NCBI GenBank assembly: GCA_947629335.1
Contig: CANRDI010000013.1
Coordinates: forward strand, 1-49,458
Origin: an uncultured Clostridia bacterium
GTDB lineage: Bacteria > Bacillota > Clostridia > Oscillospirales > Ruminococcaceae
Reading direction: 5' to 3'
Length of the DNA: 49,458 nucleotides
The translations under genes and the position numbers were made by a program. This document shows, piece after piece, positions 1 to 8,509 of the stretch (within the stretch, counting starts at the first letter, position 1; every line of letters starts with the position of its first letter). The notes beneath the pieces are model-generated. The model saw only the letters and a program-made list of their open reading frames with translations. It made no database searches and was not told the origin of the DNA.

Positions 1-117
1 TTATGAACCAAAGCAACAAATAACGTGCTTAAAATTTATTGGGGGAAAACTTTTGAAAAAGTTTTCCCCCAAGCCCCTTTTCAAAACTTTTATGTAATGT
101 GCTGTAAGGGAAATGCA
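1..117 (+). repeat. Direct repeat, copy 1 (mosaic palindrome family)
   Basis: This stretch is nearly identical to 416-532, including the lead-in TTATGAACCAAAGC and the perfect palindrome GGGGGAAAACTTTT/AAAAGTTTTCCCCC at 41-70. The window edge cuts it, so it may extend upstream. No coding gene is credible here: open frames on both strands are low-complexity readings of palindromes and lack ribosome binding sites. Confidence 0.85.
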
Positions 118-415
118 CTTCCACTCTCCGACCGCCGCGCAAGCGGCGGTACATAAGTTTTTTGAAAGGGAAGTCCAGAGGGGAAAACTTTTTTTCAAAA
201 AAGTTTTCCCCTCTGGTCGCGGCGTAGCCGCGAAACTTGCGCGAGCAAGGCGCTAAAGGGTGTGGGGAAAACAAGAGTTTTCCCCACTTTGCGGCAGCAA
301 AGCTGTGCTTTGCTGCCGCAAACCGCTGGAGGGGGAGCGGGGGAACCGGCAGGTTCCCTCCGCGGTTTGGTTTTTCCACAGTGTGTGGCAAACGGAAAAT
401 AAAATGGGTGCGTAC
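118..415 (+). repeat. Composite palindromic mosaic element, copy C1
   Basis: Consecutive hairpins fill this segment: ACCGCCGC/GCGGCGGT (about 130-151), an AGAGGGGAAAAC hairpin (177-214), CGCGGC/GCCGCG (217-232), GTGGGGAAAAC/GTTTTCCCCAC (260-285), TTTGCGGCAGCAAAG/CTTTGCTGCCGCAAA (287-321), and a GC-rich imperfect palindrome ending near 364. The same order of modules occurs inverted at 45345-45665 and partly at 40985-41280. It lies between the two direct repeats (1-117 and 416-532). No gene is supported. Confidence 0.8.
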
Positions 416-532
416 TTATGAACCAAAGCAACAAATAACGTGCTTAAAATTTATTGGGGGAAAACTTTTGAAAAAGTTTTCCCCCAAGCCCCCTTTCAAA
501 ACTTTTATGTAACGTGCTGTAATGGAAACGCG
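416..532 (+). repeat. Direct repeat, copy 2
   Basis: Second copy of the 1-117 sequence, offset 415 bp, with a handful of substitutions (for example GCCCCTTTTC versus GCCCCCTTTC). It merges directly into the 126-bp tandem array that follows. Confidence 0.85.
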
Positions 533-906
533 CTTTTACTGATTTTTTTCTTTGCGGGGGCTTTGCCCCCGCGCCCCCATTGAGGGAAAACTTTTAAAAA
601 AGTTTTCCCCCAAGCCCCTTTTCAAAACTTTTATGTAACGTGCTGTAATGGAAACGCGCTTTTACTGATTTTTTCTTTGCAGTGGCTTTGTCCCCGCGCC
701 CCCATTGGGGGAAAACTTTTGAAAAAGTTTTCCCCCAAGCCCCCTTTTCAAAACTTTTATGTAACGTGCTGTAATGGAAACGCGCTTTTACTGATTTTTT
801 TCTTTGCGGGGGCTTTGCCCCCGCACCCCCATTGAGGGAAAACTTTTGAAAAAGTTTTCCCTCAAACTCCTTTTCAAAACTTTTATGTAACGTGCTGTAT
901 TGGAAA
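456..906 (+). repeat. Tandem array of about 126-bp palindromic units
   Basis: Units begin at 456, 582, 707 and 834, the last being partial. Each unit carries the palindrome G(G/A)GGGAAAACTTTT/AAAAGTTTTCCC(C/T)C, the directional string CAAAACTTTTATGTAACGTG, and a hairpin GCGGGGGC-TTT-GCCCCCGC. The second base of the palindrome changes G to A together with C to T on the other arm in the 834 copy, which keeps pairing; the 582 copy is mismatched. An inverted single unit lies at about 45195-45345. Spacing and repeat length do not fit CRISPR. Confidence 0.9.
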
Positions 907-939
907 TGCGTTTCCGCTTAATTCGACATCAAACCACCC

Positions 940-968
940 TTGACAACCGTACCGTTTTACGCTATAAT
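940..968 (+). promoter_or_regulatory. Sigma-A promoter of smpB
   Basis: TTGACA at 940-945 and TATAAT at 963-968 are separated by exactly 17 nt. Both hexamers match consensus. Transcription would begin near 975, immediately before the hairpin at 977-996. Confidence 0.85.
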
Positions 969-976
969 AATAAAAG

Positions 977-1006
977 AGCCGTGTAAGTTCACGGCTTTGC
1001 TTTTAT
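977..1006 (+). promoter_or_regulatory. Leader hairpin of smpB with U-rich tail
   Basis: AGCCGTG (977-983) pairs with CACGGCT (990-996) around a six-base loop and is followed by TTGCTTTTATTG. It sits at the expected 5' end of the smpB transcript, so it could act as a weak attenuator or a 5'-stabilising hairpin. The stem is only 7 bp, so a strong terminator is unlikely. Confidence 0.4.
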
Positions 1007-1043
1007 TGCCGAGCATCAGCATGATTTAAAGAAAGAGGAATAT

Positions 1044-1502
1044 ATGAATACAAAAACGATAACCGAAAATCGACAGGCGCGCCATGAATATTTTATCCTT
1101 GAAAGCTATGAAGCAGGAATAGAACTGTTCGGAACAGAAGTAAAGTCGATACGTTCGGGCGGGGTAAATTTAAAGGATTCGTGGATTTCCGTTGACAACG
1201 GCGAAATGTTTATTCGCGGAATGCACATAGCTCCATACGAAAAGGGAAATATCTTTAACCGCGACCCTTATCGTATCCGCAGACTTCTTATGCACAAAAA
1301 GGAGATAATGAAGCTCTACGGTCAGGTAAAACAGGGCGGATATACGCTTATCCCCATTTCAATGTACTTTAAGGACAGCCGCGTTAAAGTTCAGGTCGGT
1401 CTTTGCAAGGGCAAACAGCTCCACGACAAGCGCGACGCTGCCGCAAAACGCGACGCTGCGCGCGAAATTGACCGCGCAATGAAAGAGAAAAATCAAAGGT
1501 AA
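1044..1502 (+). CDS. smpB: SsrA-binding protein SmpB
   Basis: SmpB binds tmRNA and delivers it to stalled ribosomes for trans-translation. The 152-residue length is normal. Family features are visible: the N-terminal NRQARHEYFILESYEAG strand, GTEVKSIRSGGVNL, the GMHIAPYEKG motif, and the C-terminal basic tail starting at KGKQLHDKRDA that inserts into the decoding site. The ATG follows GAAAGAGGAA with good spacing. The gene is monocistronic behind a consensus promoter and a short hairpin leader. It converges on the ABC exporter genes with only 11 bp between stop codons and no obvious terminator. No tmRNA gene (ssrA) is seen nearby. Confidence 0.97.
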   Translation: MNTKTITENRQARHEYFILESYEAGIELFGTEVKSIRSGGVNLKDSWISVDNGEMFIRGMHIAPYEKGNIFNRDPYRIRRLLMHKKEIMKLYGQVKQGGYTLIPISMYFKDSRVKVQVGLCKGKQLHDKRDAAAKRDAAREIDRAMKEKNQR

Positions 1503-1513
1503 AACCACGCTTT

Positions 1514-3262
1514 TTAATATTCTTCGCGGCTTTTTATCAGTTCAGCATAAAAGCCCTCGTTTTTCATAAGCTCTTCGTGCGTTCCCTGCTCGACAATATG
1601 CCCCGACTTCATAACCAGAATACAGTCCGCTTCGCGTATCGTCGAAAGCCTGTGTGCAACGACAAAGCTCGTCCTGCCTTTCGTCATCAGGTCAAACGCG
1701 CTTTGTATCTTCATTTCCGTTCTTGTATCGATAGAACTTGTCGCTTCGTCAAGAATAAGCATCGGCGGCAGCGACAGCATAACTCTTGCAATTGACAATA
1801 ACTGCCTTTGTCCCTGCGATAATTCCGCATCGTTTGTAATTACCGTGTCATAGCCGTTTTCAAGGCGCATTATAAAGCTGTGCGCGTGCGCTGCTTTCGC
1901 CGCGGCAATTACCTCGTCAAGCTCCGCGTCGGGTTTTCCATAGGAAATATTTTCCCTCACCGTTCCCTTAAATACCCATGTTTCCTGTAAAACAATTCCA
2001 TAGCTTGCGCGCAGACTGTTGCGCGTAATATCTTTTATGGGAACATTGCTAACGCGGATTTCGCCGCTTGTCACATCATAAAACCTCATTAAAAGGTTTA
2101 TGAGCGTAGTTTTTCCGCAGCCTGTCGGACCGACTATAGCTATATGCTGTCCGCTTTTGACGTCAAGGTTCAGATCTTCGATAAGCGGTTTTTCGGGGAC
2201 ATAGCTGAAATAAACGTCTTTAAGCCCGACAGTACCGTCGCAGTTTTCAAGAACCTTTTTCTCCTCGTCCGAGCTTTCCGCCTTTTCATCAAGCAGCGCG
2301 AAAATCCTTGACGCGGAAGCAAGCGCGCTCTGAAGTTCGGTTATAACTCCCGAAATTTCGTTAAACGGCTTTGTATACTGGTTCGCATACTGTAAAAAAC
2401 AGCTCAGATCTCCTACTGAAAAGCCTCCGCTGACGGCTTTAGCCGCGTTTAAAGCGCCGAAGATCCCTACTCCCGCATAGACGAGCGAGTTTACAAATCT
2501 TGTACAAGGGTTTGTGAGCGCCGAGTAGAACTGCGCTCTGCGCCCGCAGACATTAAGGCGCTCGTTTATTTCGTCAAATTGTTTTTCGGCATTTTTCTCA
2601 AAACCAAACGCTTTTACAAGCCTCTGTGAGCCTATCCTCTCGTCAATAAATCCCGTAAGTTCTCCTTTTATCGCGCTTTGCTCGCGGAACTTGTTGAAAC
2701 ATAATTTTGAGATAATTCCCGCGACTGCAAACGAAAGCGGCGTAATTACGACGACCACGAGCGTTATCTGCCAGTTAAGGCTTATCATAAACACAAGCGT
2801 TCCGATTATCGTAACAACTCCCGTAAACAATTGCTGAAAGCCCTGTAAAAGTCCCTCGCTTACCGCGTCAACGTCGTTTACCACTCTCGAAAGAATATCC
2901 CCGTGCGATTTAGCGTCGATATATGAAAGCGGCATTTCCTGCAAGTGGGCGAAAATATCCGTGCGGAGTTTTTTTACTGTCGAATGTGATATTTTATTTG
3001 TTGAAAAATACATAAGCCATTGAAGTACAGCGACGATAGGGATAATAACGGCGATTTTGACGAGTATAGGCGTCATATTTGCAAAATCAACGCCGTTTGC
3101 CGTTATACAGTCTACCGCTCTGCCTATGAGGACAGTTGTGTACAGCGAAAGCAGAACGCTCCCCGCCGCGCAGACCATACTCAAAACCACAAGACCTATA
3201 GACCTTTTAACATATTTCAACAGGCGGCTGAGAGCGCCTTTTTTTCCGTTTTCTTTGCTCAA
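1514..3262 (-). CDS. ABC exporter half-transporter, canonical ATP site subunit
   Basis: A 582-residue half-transporter with an N-terminal six-helix exporter domain (about residues 15-320) and a C-terminal nucleotide-binding domain. Walker A is GPTGCGKTT, Walker B is LILDEATSSID with the catalytic Glu present, and the H-loop is VVAHRLSTI with His present. The signature is the non-canonical LSQGQRQ. It starts with TTG, overlapping the upstream subunit's TGA (TTGA, 4 nt), which implies translational coupling. With its partner it resembles heterodimeric exporters of the BmrC/BmrD or YheI/YheH type, which export drugs, lipids or peptides. The substrate cannot be read from sequence. Confidence 0.92.
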   Translation of the reverse strand: MSKENGKKGALSRLLKYVKRSIGLVVLSMVCAAGSVLLSLYTTVLIGRAVDCITANGVDFANMTPILVKIAVIIPIVAVLQWLMYFSTNKISHSTVKKLRTDIFAHLQEMPLSYIDAKSHGDILSRVVNDVDAVSEGLLQGFQQLFTGVVTIIGTLVFMISLNWQITLVVVVITPLSFAVAGIISKLCFNKFREQSAIKGELTGFIDERIGSQRLVKAFGFEKNAEKQFDEINERLNVCGRRAQFYSALTNPCTRFVNSLVYAGVGIFGALNAAKAVSGGFSVGDLSCFLQYANQYTKPFNEISGVITELQSALASASRIFALLDEKAESSDEEKKVLENCDGTVGLKDVYFSYVPEKPLIEDLNLDVKSGQHIAIVGPTGCGKTTLINLLMRFYDVTSGEIRVSNVPIKDITRNSLRASYGIVLQETWVFKGTVRENISYGKPDAELDEVIAAAKAAHAHSFIMRLENGYDTVITNDAELSQGQRQLLSIARVMLSLPPMLILDEATSSIDTRTEMKIQSAFDLMTKGRTSFVVAHRLSTIREADCILVMKSGHIVEQGTHEELMKNEGFYAELIKSREEY

Positions 3263-5001
3263 TTTGCCGCCTCCGTTTCTCTGATCTCATCTTCGGAATA
3301 CTGCGTAAGACATATCTCGCGGTATACCGCGCAGCTTTTGAGAAGCTGTGCATGATTTCCCATACCGACAACCTTTCCGTCGTCAAGAACGATTATCTTA
3401 TCCGCATGGAGTATCGAGTTTGCTCTCTGAGATATAATAACGCGCGTCAGAGGAAGTTCGCCTATCGACTTGCGAAGTTTTGCGTCGGTTGCATAGTCGA
3501 GCGCACTTGAACTGTCGTCAAGAATGAGTATTTCGGAGTTTTGCGCAATTGCTCTTGCGATAGTAAGACGCTGTTTCTGACCGCCCGAAAAGTTTTTTCC
3601 TCCCTGTAAGACCTTTGTGTCAAGCCCGTCTTCGAGCGTATCCGTAAATTCCTTTGCCTGTGCAATTTCAAAAGCCTTCTGTATTTGCTCGTCGGAAATA
3701 TCGCTTCTGCCTAAGGTCATATTTTCCCGCAGAGAGCCGCTTAAAAGCTCCGCTTTCTGCGGAACTACGGAAATAATGCGGCGCAGTTCTCCGAGCGGAT
3801 ATTCGCGTATATCCGCTCCGTTTATCTTTATCGTTCCTTCGGAAGTATCGTAAAATCTGCACATAAGGTTTACGAGCGTCGATTTTCCCGACCCTGTGCC
3901 GCCGATTATTCCGAGCGTTTCTCCTCTGAAAAGTTCAAATGAGACGCCTTCGAGAGCCTCGTCGCCTGTTGAATATGAAAAATGAACGTCGTTAAACGAT
4001 ACTGCGGGGGCGTTTTTGTCCTGTACGGGAGAGTGTTCGGGAGAAGTTATCGACGTTTTCATATCGAAAACTTCGTTTATTCTTGCCGAAGAAGCCGCCG
4101 CTTTAGTAAATATCGTAACTAAATTTGCGACCACGACAAGAGCTAAAGATATCTGCGTCATATAGTTTACGAGCGCGATTATTTTCCCCTGTGTAAGCCC
4201 GTCCGCGCCCTGTGCGGCAAAACCTCCGCCTATCCATACTATAAGCAGATATGCCGTATTTACGACAATAAAGATCGCGGGATTTAGCAAAGCGTTTATT
4301 CTTCCCGCTTTAACGGCAAATTTCCGATATTCTTCGGCTTCTGCTCCAAAACGGCTTTTTTCGTAGTCCTGCCTTGAAAACGCTCGTACAACTCTTATTC
4401 CCGAAAGGTTTTCGCGGGTTATCCTTGATATCCCGTCAAGCGACCTCTGCTGTTTTTTGAACAGCTTTACAGTTGCTTTCATTATTGGGTACATTATTAA
4501 AACGATAGCCGCCATTGTCCCGAAGAAAATGAGCGAAAGTCCGGGACTTATTGAAAAAGACATTATTGTCGCGCCGATAACTAAAAACGGCGCTCTTACG
4601 ACAAGCCTTATCAGCATCGCCACGGCTGTCTGGACTTGATTTACGTCATTTGTAACGCGCGTCACGAGAGCGGATGAACCTATCGCGTCAAGTTCTTTGT
4701 AAGAAAGCGTGTTTATATGCGCGTAAAGGTCGGAGCGCAGGCGCGTTCCTACGCCCTGAGAGGCGGCGGACGCCATATACTGACACACCAGCGCGAATAA
4801 AAGCCCGCATACCGCTAAAATTATCAATATTATCCCGTTTTGCCATATAAATGTTTCGTCGCGGTTTGTTATTCCCTTATCGATTATCTGCGCCATAACG
4901 AGCGGCACTATCAGTTCGAAAATTGCCTCGATAAGTTTGCATAAAGGACCTATCGTAACATTGAGCTTAAATTCTTTAAGGTATCTGGCGAGTTTTAACA
5001 A
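3259..5001 (-). CDS. ABC exporter half-transporter, degenerate ATP site subunit
   Basis: A 580-residue partner of the downstream half-transporter: an exporter membrane domain followed by an ATPase domain with Walker A GGTGSGKST and canonical signature FSGGQKQR. Two catalytic positions are altered. Walker B reads LILDDSSSALD, with Asp replacing the catalytic Glu, and the H-loop reads VIISQRANS, with Gln replacing His. This is the known asymmetric pattern: the degenerate subunit donates a good signature motif to the partner's active Walker A/B. The start is TTG at 5001, with AAGG as a poor ribosome binding site; no better in-frame start is seen nearby. Confidence 0.92.
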   Translation of the reverse strand: MLKLARYLKEFKLNVTIGPLCKLIEAIFELIVPLVMAQIIDKGITNRDETFIWQNGIILIILAVCGLLFALVCQYMASAASQGVGTRLRSDLYAHINTLSYKELDAIGSSALVTRVTNDVNQVQTAVAMLIRLVVRAPFLVIGATIMSFSISPGLSLIFFGTMAAIVLIMYPIMKATVKLFKKQQRSLDGISRITRENLSGIRVVRAFSRQDYEKSRFGAEAEEYRKFAVKAGRINALLNPAIFIVVNTAYLLIVWIGGGFAAQGADGLTQGKIIALVNYMTQISLALVVVANLVTIFTKAAASSARINEVFDMKTSITSPEHSPVQDKNAPAVSFNDVHFSYSTGDEALEGVSFELFRGETLGIIGGTGSGKSTLVNLMCRFYDTSEGTIKINGADIREYPLGELRRIISVVPQKAELLSGSLRENMTLGRSDISDEQIQKAFEIAQAKEFTDTLEDGLDTKVLQGGKNFSGGQKQRLTIARAIAQNSEILILDDSSSALDYATDAKLRKSIGELPLTRVIISQRANSILHADKIIVLDDGKVVGMGNHAQLLKSCAVYREICLTQYSEDEIRETEAAN

Positions 5002-5234
5002 ATTAACACAACCTTTTTATACATCATAGTCTTTTCACATAAATGAAACCGCTTGTCTTGCCGCAGAACTTCGTATTGAATTATTTAAGTACATTCGGTA
5101 CATCTGCGAGTTTTCGTCCGTTTTGCGGAAAATCGGTCTTTGATCCGAGCGTTTTGATTTATGTAAACAAGCTCTGAATTACATTATAATATATTTATCA
5201 AAAAAAGTAAATATATTTATAAAATTAAATTTTA

Positions 5235-5319
5235 CAGGCTGTCGATAAAGCCCATCTGCGTCGTAGCATTTTGCGCGAAGCGCATAATGTGTGCATACCG
5301 GAGCTTTCTCAACAGCCTG
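5235..5319 (+). repeat. CAG-element (MITE-like inverted-repeat element)
   Basis: Ends are CAGGCTGTCGATAAAGC and GCTTTCTCAACAGCCTG, inverted repeats matching at 15 of 17 positions. Inside lies the hairpin TTTTGCGC-GAA-GCGCATAAT (about 5268-5288), which recurs inverted at 47841-47865. Related copies are at 14225, 22988, 27686, 27874 and 38879. Confidence 0.75.
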
Positions 5320-5438
5320 AGATTTATTCAGCATAAGAACGCTGTGTACAGCGACAGTTAAGGCAGGCTCTCGATAAATCCTGTTTTGAATTTATATAAA
5401 ATCCGAGTTAAGATACAGGCTTTTTCGGCAATAAAAAT

Positions 5439-5463
5439 GCGCGGGAGAACTGTTCTCCCGCGC
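5439..5463 (-). terminator. Rho-independent terminator of the M23 peptidase gene
   Basis: GCGCGGGAGAA pairs with TTCTCCCGCGC (11 bp, 3-nt loop). Read on the minus strand it is followed by ATTTTTATT. It lies about 115 bp beyond the stop of the minus-strand gene ending at 5579. Confidence 0.8.
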
Positions 5464-5578
5464 CATGCTCAAAAGGAATTATTTATAAAATAAGTTCTGT
5501 GCCAAAGATATATGTTTATTCTAAAAAATTTTGTCATCAAAAGTTCTTTTGCTTTGAACAGTTTCTCTCGCTTGTATT

Positions 5579-7342
5579 CTAATTATGCTTAGGCAGATAA
5601 TACGTCGGGTCTACTCGGACATTTCCGACCATTACTTCAAAGTGCAGGTGATTTCCCGAAGAATCGCCCGTACTTCCGACATAAGCTATTAGCTGTCCTG
5701 CGGTCACTGTTTGTCCGATATAAATGTTCGCAATAGAACTACAGTGTGCATAGCGAGTGGAAACGCCGTTGCTGTGTCTGATAACAACATATGTACCCCA
5801 GCCGCCTCCCCAGCCGCCTACGTTTATCTGCGTTATAACTCCCGATTCTGCCGCAAATATCGGCGTTCCATAAGGAGCTATTATATCAAGACCTCTGTGC
5901 GAGGTATATCCCGGCGCGGCATAGCCATATCCTTTCTTGCCGCCGTTTCCGCCGACAGGCCAGATGAATTTGCCCGCTTCGGTAGTTGTTCCGGGAGCAG
6001 AAGTCGCGGGGCGCGGAAGTGTTCCGACAGCGATTATCTGTGTAACGGGTTTTTTGGTCGTTGTGCGCACAAGCACCTTTCTGCTGATCTCTACGCCGTT
6101 TATATAAGAAACGTTTGCCGTTACCGCCTGAGAACCTTTTACTCCGTTCTGGCGGATAACGTTCATTCCCACATAGCGCGTGTTGTCCTGAATATATTCC
6201 GTTTCAAAAGCAATGTCTTCGGTATACTGCTCTTCGCGCGTAACGATTACGTTCAAATACGGCTGTTCCTGAGTGATCTTTATCTGGTCGCCGATATGTA
6301 TGGGCGTACTTTTGTTAAATCCGGGATTGAGCAAAGACAGCTCTTCTATAGTCATATTTACCTTTGTGGAAATACCGTAGGGAGAGTCGCCCAAAACCGC
6401 GGTATAATAGGTCGGAACGACCTTATATGACGATATAAGCTCTGCTAAGTCTTTTTCTTCGACAAAGCTGTCCGCGAGATAAATTCCCGGAACAAAAGAT
6501 ATTTCCTTGTCAAATGCCACTGTTTCGGTCGGGTTGTCGGTGCGGTATCTGTCAAGTATCTCTTCAAGTGTGCTGTCAATAAGCTCGTGGCTTATGAGAG
6601 TACCCATATATTCGTCGTCGATGTACATTCCGTATCCCGACTCTATCTCCGTATCAAGAAGCTGGAGCATTCTGTCCGCTATCTGATATGTAGAAAGCAT
6701 TGACCCGTAACCTACCACATCTACCTCATAACTGTGAGTGAAATTAACTGTTTCGGTGTCAGAGCCTGTATAATTTATTCTTTTGGCAATTATCTGCTCG
6801 GCGTCATTATAAACTGTTTCGTCTTCGACATAGCCTATAAACTGACCGTTTACTGTGAGTTTCAGAGCATAGGTTTGGCTCGTCGCATAGCCTACTATAT
6901 TAAACAGGAATACACAGCATACTATCGGCAGAACATAATTGAACACCGTGACCGCAAAGCCGCGTTTTCCGAAAAATATCCTGTTCAAAAATCTGAACTC
7001 CGAAACGACGCCTGCGAAAAAGCCTTTTTTGTCTCTTATGTGGTTTACTTCCGTTCTTCCGGCGTTCAGTGCCCTTCTGTATCTGGCAAAGAAAGCACCG
7101 AAAACCGAGCCGATTTTCGCAAATCCTCTCCCAAGCGCCGCTTTAATTCTCTGGAGAAGCCTCAAAAACGCGGCAATTCCCCACAAGACCGCAAGCACCG
7201 CCGACTTTAAAAGTCTGAACATCACGCAGAAAAGCTCGCACCCAAGCCTTGAAATATCGGCATAAAAGCCCTTATCATCAGATGATATTTCCGACCTGAA
7301 GTCATTTTCGTTTTTATTCAGGAAAACTTCGAGAAAATTCAA
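5579..7342 (-). CDS. M23 metallopeptidase with LysM and G5 domains, membrane-anchored
   Basis: A cell-wall hydrolase or remodelling factor of about 587 residues. Order: a cytoplasmic hydrophobic/basic N-terminus, a membrane helix around FNYVLPIVCCVFLFNIVGYA, a linker, a LysM-like segment (GDSPYGISTKVNMTIEELSLLNPG...IHIGDQIKI), a G5 domain (VTREEQYTEDIAFET... to KKPVTQIIAVG), and a C-terminal M23/LytM domain. Zinc ligands are intact: HRGLD, TRYAH and HLHFE. A TTG start at 7342 is preferred because AAAGGTGA precedes it by 5 nt; GTG at 7351 would sit on that ribosome binding site. Such proteins cut peptidoglycan cross-links in vegetative or sporulating clostridia; no neighbouring gene decides which. 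Confidence 0.9.
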   Translation of the reverse strand: MNFLEVFLNKNENDFRSEISSDDKGFYADISRLGCELFCVMFRLLKSAVLAVLWGIAAFLRLLQRIKAALGRGFAKIGSVFGAFFARYRRALNAGRTEVNHIRDKKGFFAGVVSEFRFLNRIFFGKRGFAVTVFNYVLPIVCCVFLFNIVGYATSQTYALKLTVNGQFIGYVEDETVYNDAEQIIAKRINYTGSDTETVNFTHSYEVDVVGYGSMLSTYQIADRMLQLLDTEIESGYGMYIDDEYMGTLISHELIDSTLEEILDRYRTDNPTETVAFDKEISFVPGIYLADSFVEEKDLAELISSYKVVPTYYTAVLGDSPYGISTKVNMTIEELSLLNPGFNKSTPIHIGDQIKITQEQPYLNVIVTREEQYTEDIAFETEYIQDNTRYVGMNVIRQNGVKGSQAVTANVSYINGVEISRKVLVRTTTKKPVTQIIAVGTLPRPATSAPGTTTEAGKFIWPVGGNGGKKGYGYAAPGYTSHRGLDIIAPYGTPIFAAESGVITQINVGGWGGGWGTYVVIRHSNGVSTRYAHCSSIANIYIGQTVTAGQLIAYVGSTGDSSGNHLHFEVMVGNVRVDPTYYLPKHN

Positions 7343-7396
7343 AACAGTCACCTTTCTGCGCGTTTCACGCGAATTTTATAAAATCAACGCTATGTA

Positions 7397-7900
7397 TCAG
7401 TATGTTGTCGTGTTGTTTATTGAAGTCGCCGCAAACATTCTCCAGATATTTCCGAGCAGCGTTATTGCAATTCCTACCCACGAAAGCACAAATCCGACGC
7501 CGAAATTATATCCGTCAATAGAGCCGAAGTTGATAAGCATAATAAAGTACATTATAAGCATACAAACGCTTCCGCCGATTGCGCCCTTAAACTTTCCTCT
7601 TACGGTATTTACGATTGTGGAAACAATGAAAAATCCGTAAATGATTATGTTTCTGATAACTGACGCAAGGTCTGCCGCTGCAATGCCGCTGTCTGTGTCA
7701 GACGCCATTGAGATAAGCTTCGGGATAGAAATATTGCTGTAATTATTAAGCAGCTCGTTTACTTCGTCGTAATCCCCTAAAGCACCAAGCACCATCTGCA
7801 TCTCAGCAGAAATCGTATAATACGGCAGGAAAAATGCCACAATAGCAACCAAAAAGCCCGCCATTGTCACGAAAAAAGGGATCATAAGTTTCTTGTTCAT
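7397..7900 (-). CDS. Small four-helix membrane protein, unknown function
   Basis: A 167-residue protein with about four hydrophobic segments: residues 7-28, about 88-102, 110-125 and 137-155. Between the first two lies a hydrophilic stretch (about residues 32-80), probably extracytoplasmic. The ATG follows GAGGTAATTT and a consensus promoter lies at 7957-7985. I do not recognise a family. It ends 55 bp before the M23 gene's start in the same orientation, so the two could share a transcript. Confidence 0.75.
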   Translation of the reverse strand: MNKKLMIPFFVTMAGFLVAIVAFFLPYYTISAEMQMVLGALGDYDEVNELLNNYSNISIPKLISMASDTDSGIAAADLASVIRNIIIYGFFIVSTIVNTVRGKFKGAIGGSVCMLIMYFIMLINFGSIDGYNFGVGFVLSWVGIAITLLGNIWRMFAATSINNTTTY

Positions 7901-7956
7901 AAATTACCTCACAATTTTTTATTTTTTCAGATGAACGCCTAAAGCATTCTCTGATA

Positions 7957-7985
7957 ATTATACACCATTTTGAATAATTTGTCAA
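7957..7985 (-). promoter_or_regulatory. Sigma-A promoter of the membrane protein gene
   Basis: On the minus strand TTGACA (7980-7985) and TATAAT (7957-7962) are separated by 17 nt. Both hexamers are perfect consensus. Confidence 0.85.
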
Positions 7986-8015
7986 TATTAAACGAACCTT
8001 GTTTTATACAAATTT

Positions 8016-8037
8016 GGGGGCAGAAACATCTGCCCCC
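8016..8037 (-). terminator. Probable terminator of ptsH
   Basis: GGGGGCAGA pairs with TCTGCCCCC (9 bp, 4-nt loop) 28 bp downstream of the HPr stop. The minus-strand tail AAATTTGTATAAAAC has only a weak U tract. Confidence 0.55.
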
Positions 8038-8065
8038 GTCAATAAAGATCAGATCTCGCCGCGGA

Positions 8066-8329
8066 TTATTCGGCAAATTCGCTGTCTACAAGTTTTACAA
8101 GACCATCGATAGCGAGCTGCTCGTCAGAACCGTCTGCAATGATACGGATCTTCGCGCCGCCGACAATACCGAGAGAAAGAATGCCGAGAAGCGACTTTGC
8201 ATTTACTCTGCGCTCTTCCTTTTCGACCCAGATAGACGACTTATATTCGTTTGCCTTCTGGATAAAAAATGTAGCGGGTCTTGCGTGCAGTCCAACCTGA
8301 TTTTTTACTTCAATGTCTTTAACGCACAT
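8066..8329 (-). CDS. ptsH: HPr phosphocarrier protein of the PTS
   Basis: HPr relays phosphate from enzyme I to sugar-specific EIIA domains and, when phosphorylated on Ser46, works with CcpA in carbon catabolite repression. The 87-residue protein has the active-site His15 in GLHARPA and Ser46 in AKSLLGILSLG. Crh would have Gln at position 15, so this is HPr. The start is the ATG at 8329, preceded by GGAGG; the open frame extends 60 codons further upstream only by chance. It stands alone without ptsI, behind its own promoter and a leader of about 145 nt. Confidence 0.95.
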   Translation of the reverse strand: MCVKDIEVKNQVGLHARPATFFIQKANEYKSSIWVEKEERRVNAKSLLGILSLGIVGGAKIRIIADGSDEQLAIDGLVKLVDSEFAE

Positions 8330-8480
8330 AGTAGAAAACCTCCATTTTTCAATCGTTTGTTCCAGCAGTAACCTTAATGTACTTTTGCTCTGCCTGTTGT
8401 TGAAAAAGAAACGCAAACCGTATTTCGGACTTATCTTTTTTACCTTTTTATATTTCCGGTTCGGTTCCCTTCTGTATGTA

Positions 8481-8509
8481 AGTATATCCCAAAACTTCTT
8501 TTTCGTCAA
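8481..8509 (-). promoter_or_regulatory. Sigma-A promoter of ptsH
   Basis: Minus strand TTGACG (8504-8509) and TATACT (8481-8486) with a 17-nt spacer. The start of transcription near 8474 gives a leader of about 145 nt before the HPr ATG. Confidence 0.75.

Larger units (their letters stand above)
5002..5578. other. Intergenic region with CAG-element repeats
   Basis: No gene is supported in this 577-bp gap. It holds the upstream region of the ABC operon, an AT-rich stretch (about 5180-5232), a CAG-element (5235-5319), a degenerate partial copy beginning CAGGCTCTCGATAAATCC (5364), and the terminator of the M23 gene (5439-5463). Confidence 0.7.

Noticed and set aside
29-512. Several overlapping open frames of 65-120 codons on both strands
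   Set aside because: They read through palindromic repeats, lack ribosome binding sites, and the same frames recur wherever the repeat occurs.
456-906. Possible CRISPR array
   Set aside because: Whole 126-bp units repeat without unique spacers, and no cas gene is present.
977-1006. tmRNA (ssrA) near smpB
   Set aside because: Only a 7-bp hairpin is present; no tRNA-like domain or tag-coding frame is seen.
8330-8509. N-terminal extension of HPr to 147 residues
   Set aside because: HPr is about 87 residues; the ATG at 8329 has GGAGG, and the upstream codons reach into the promoter.
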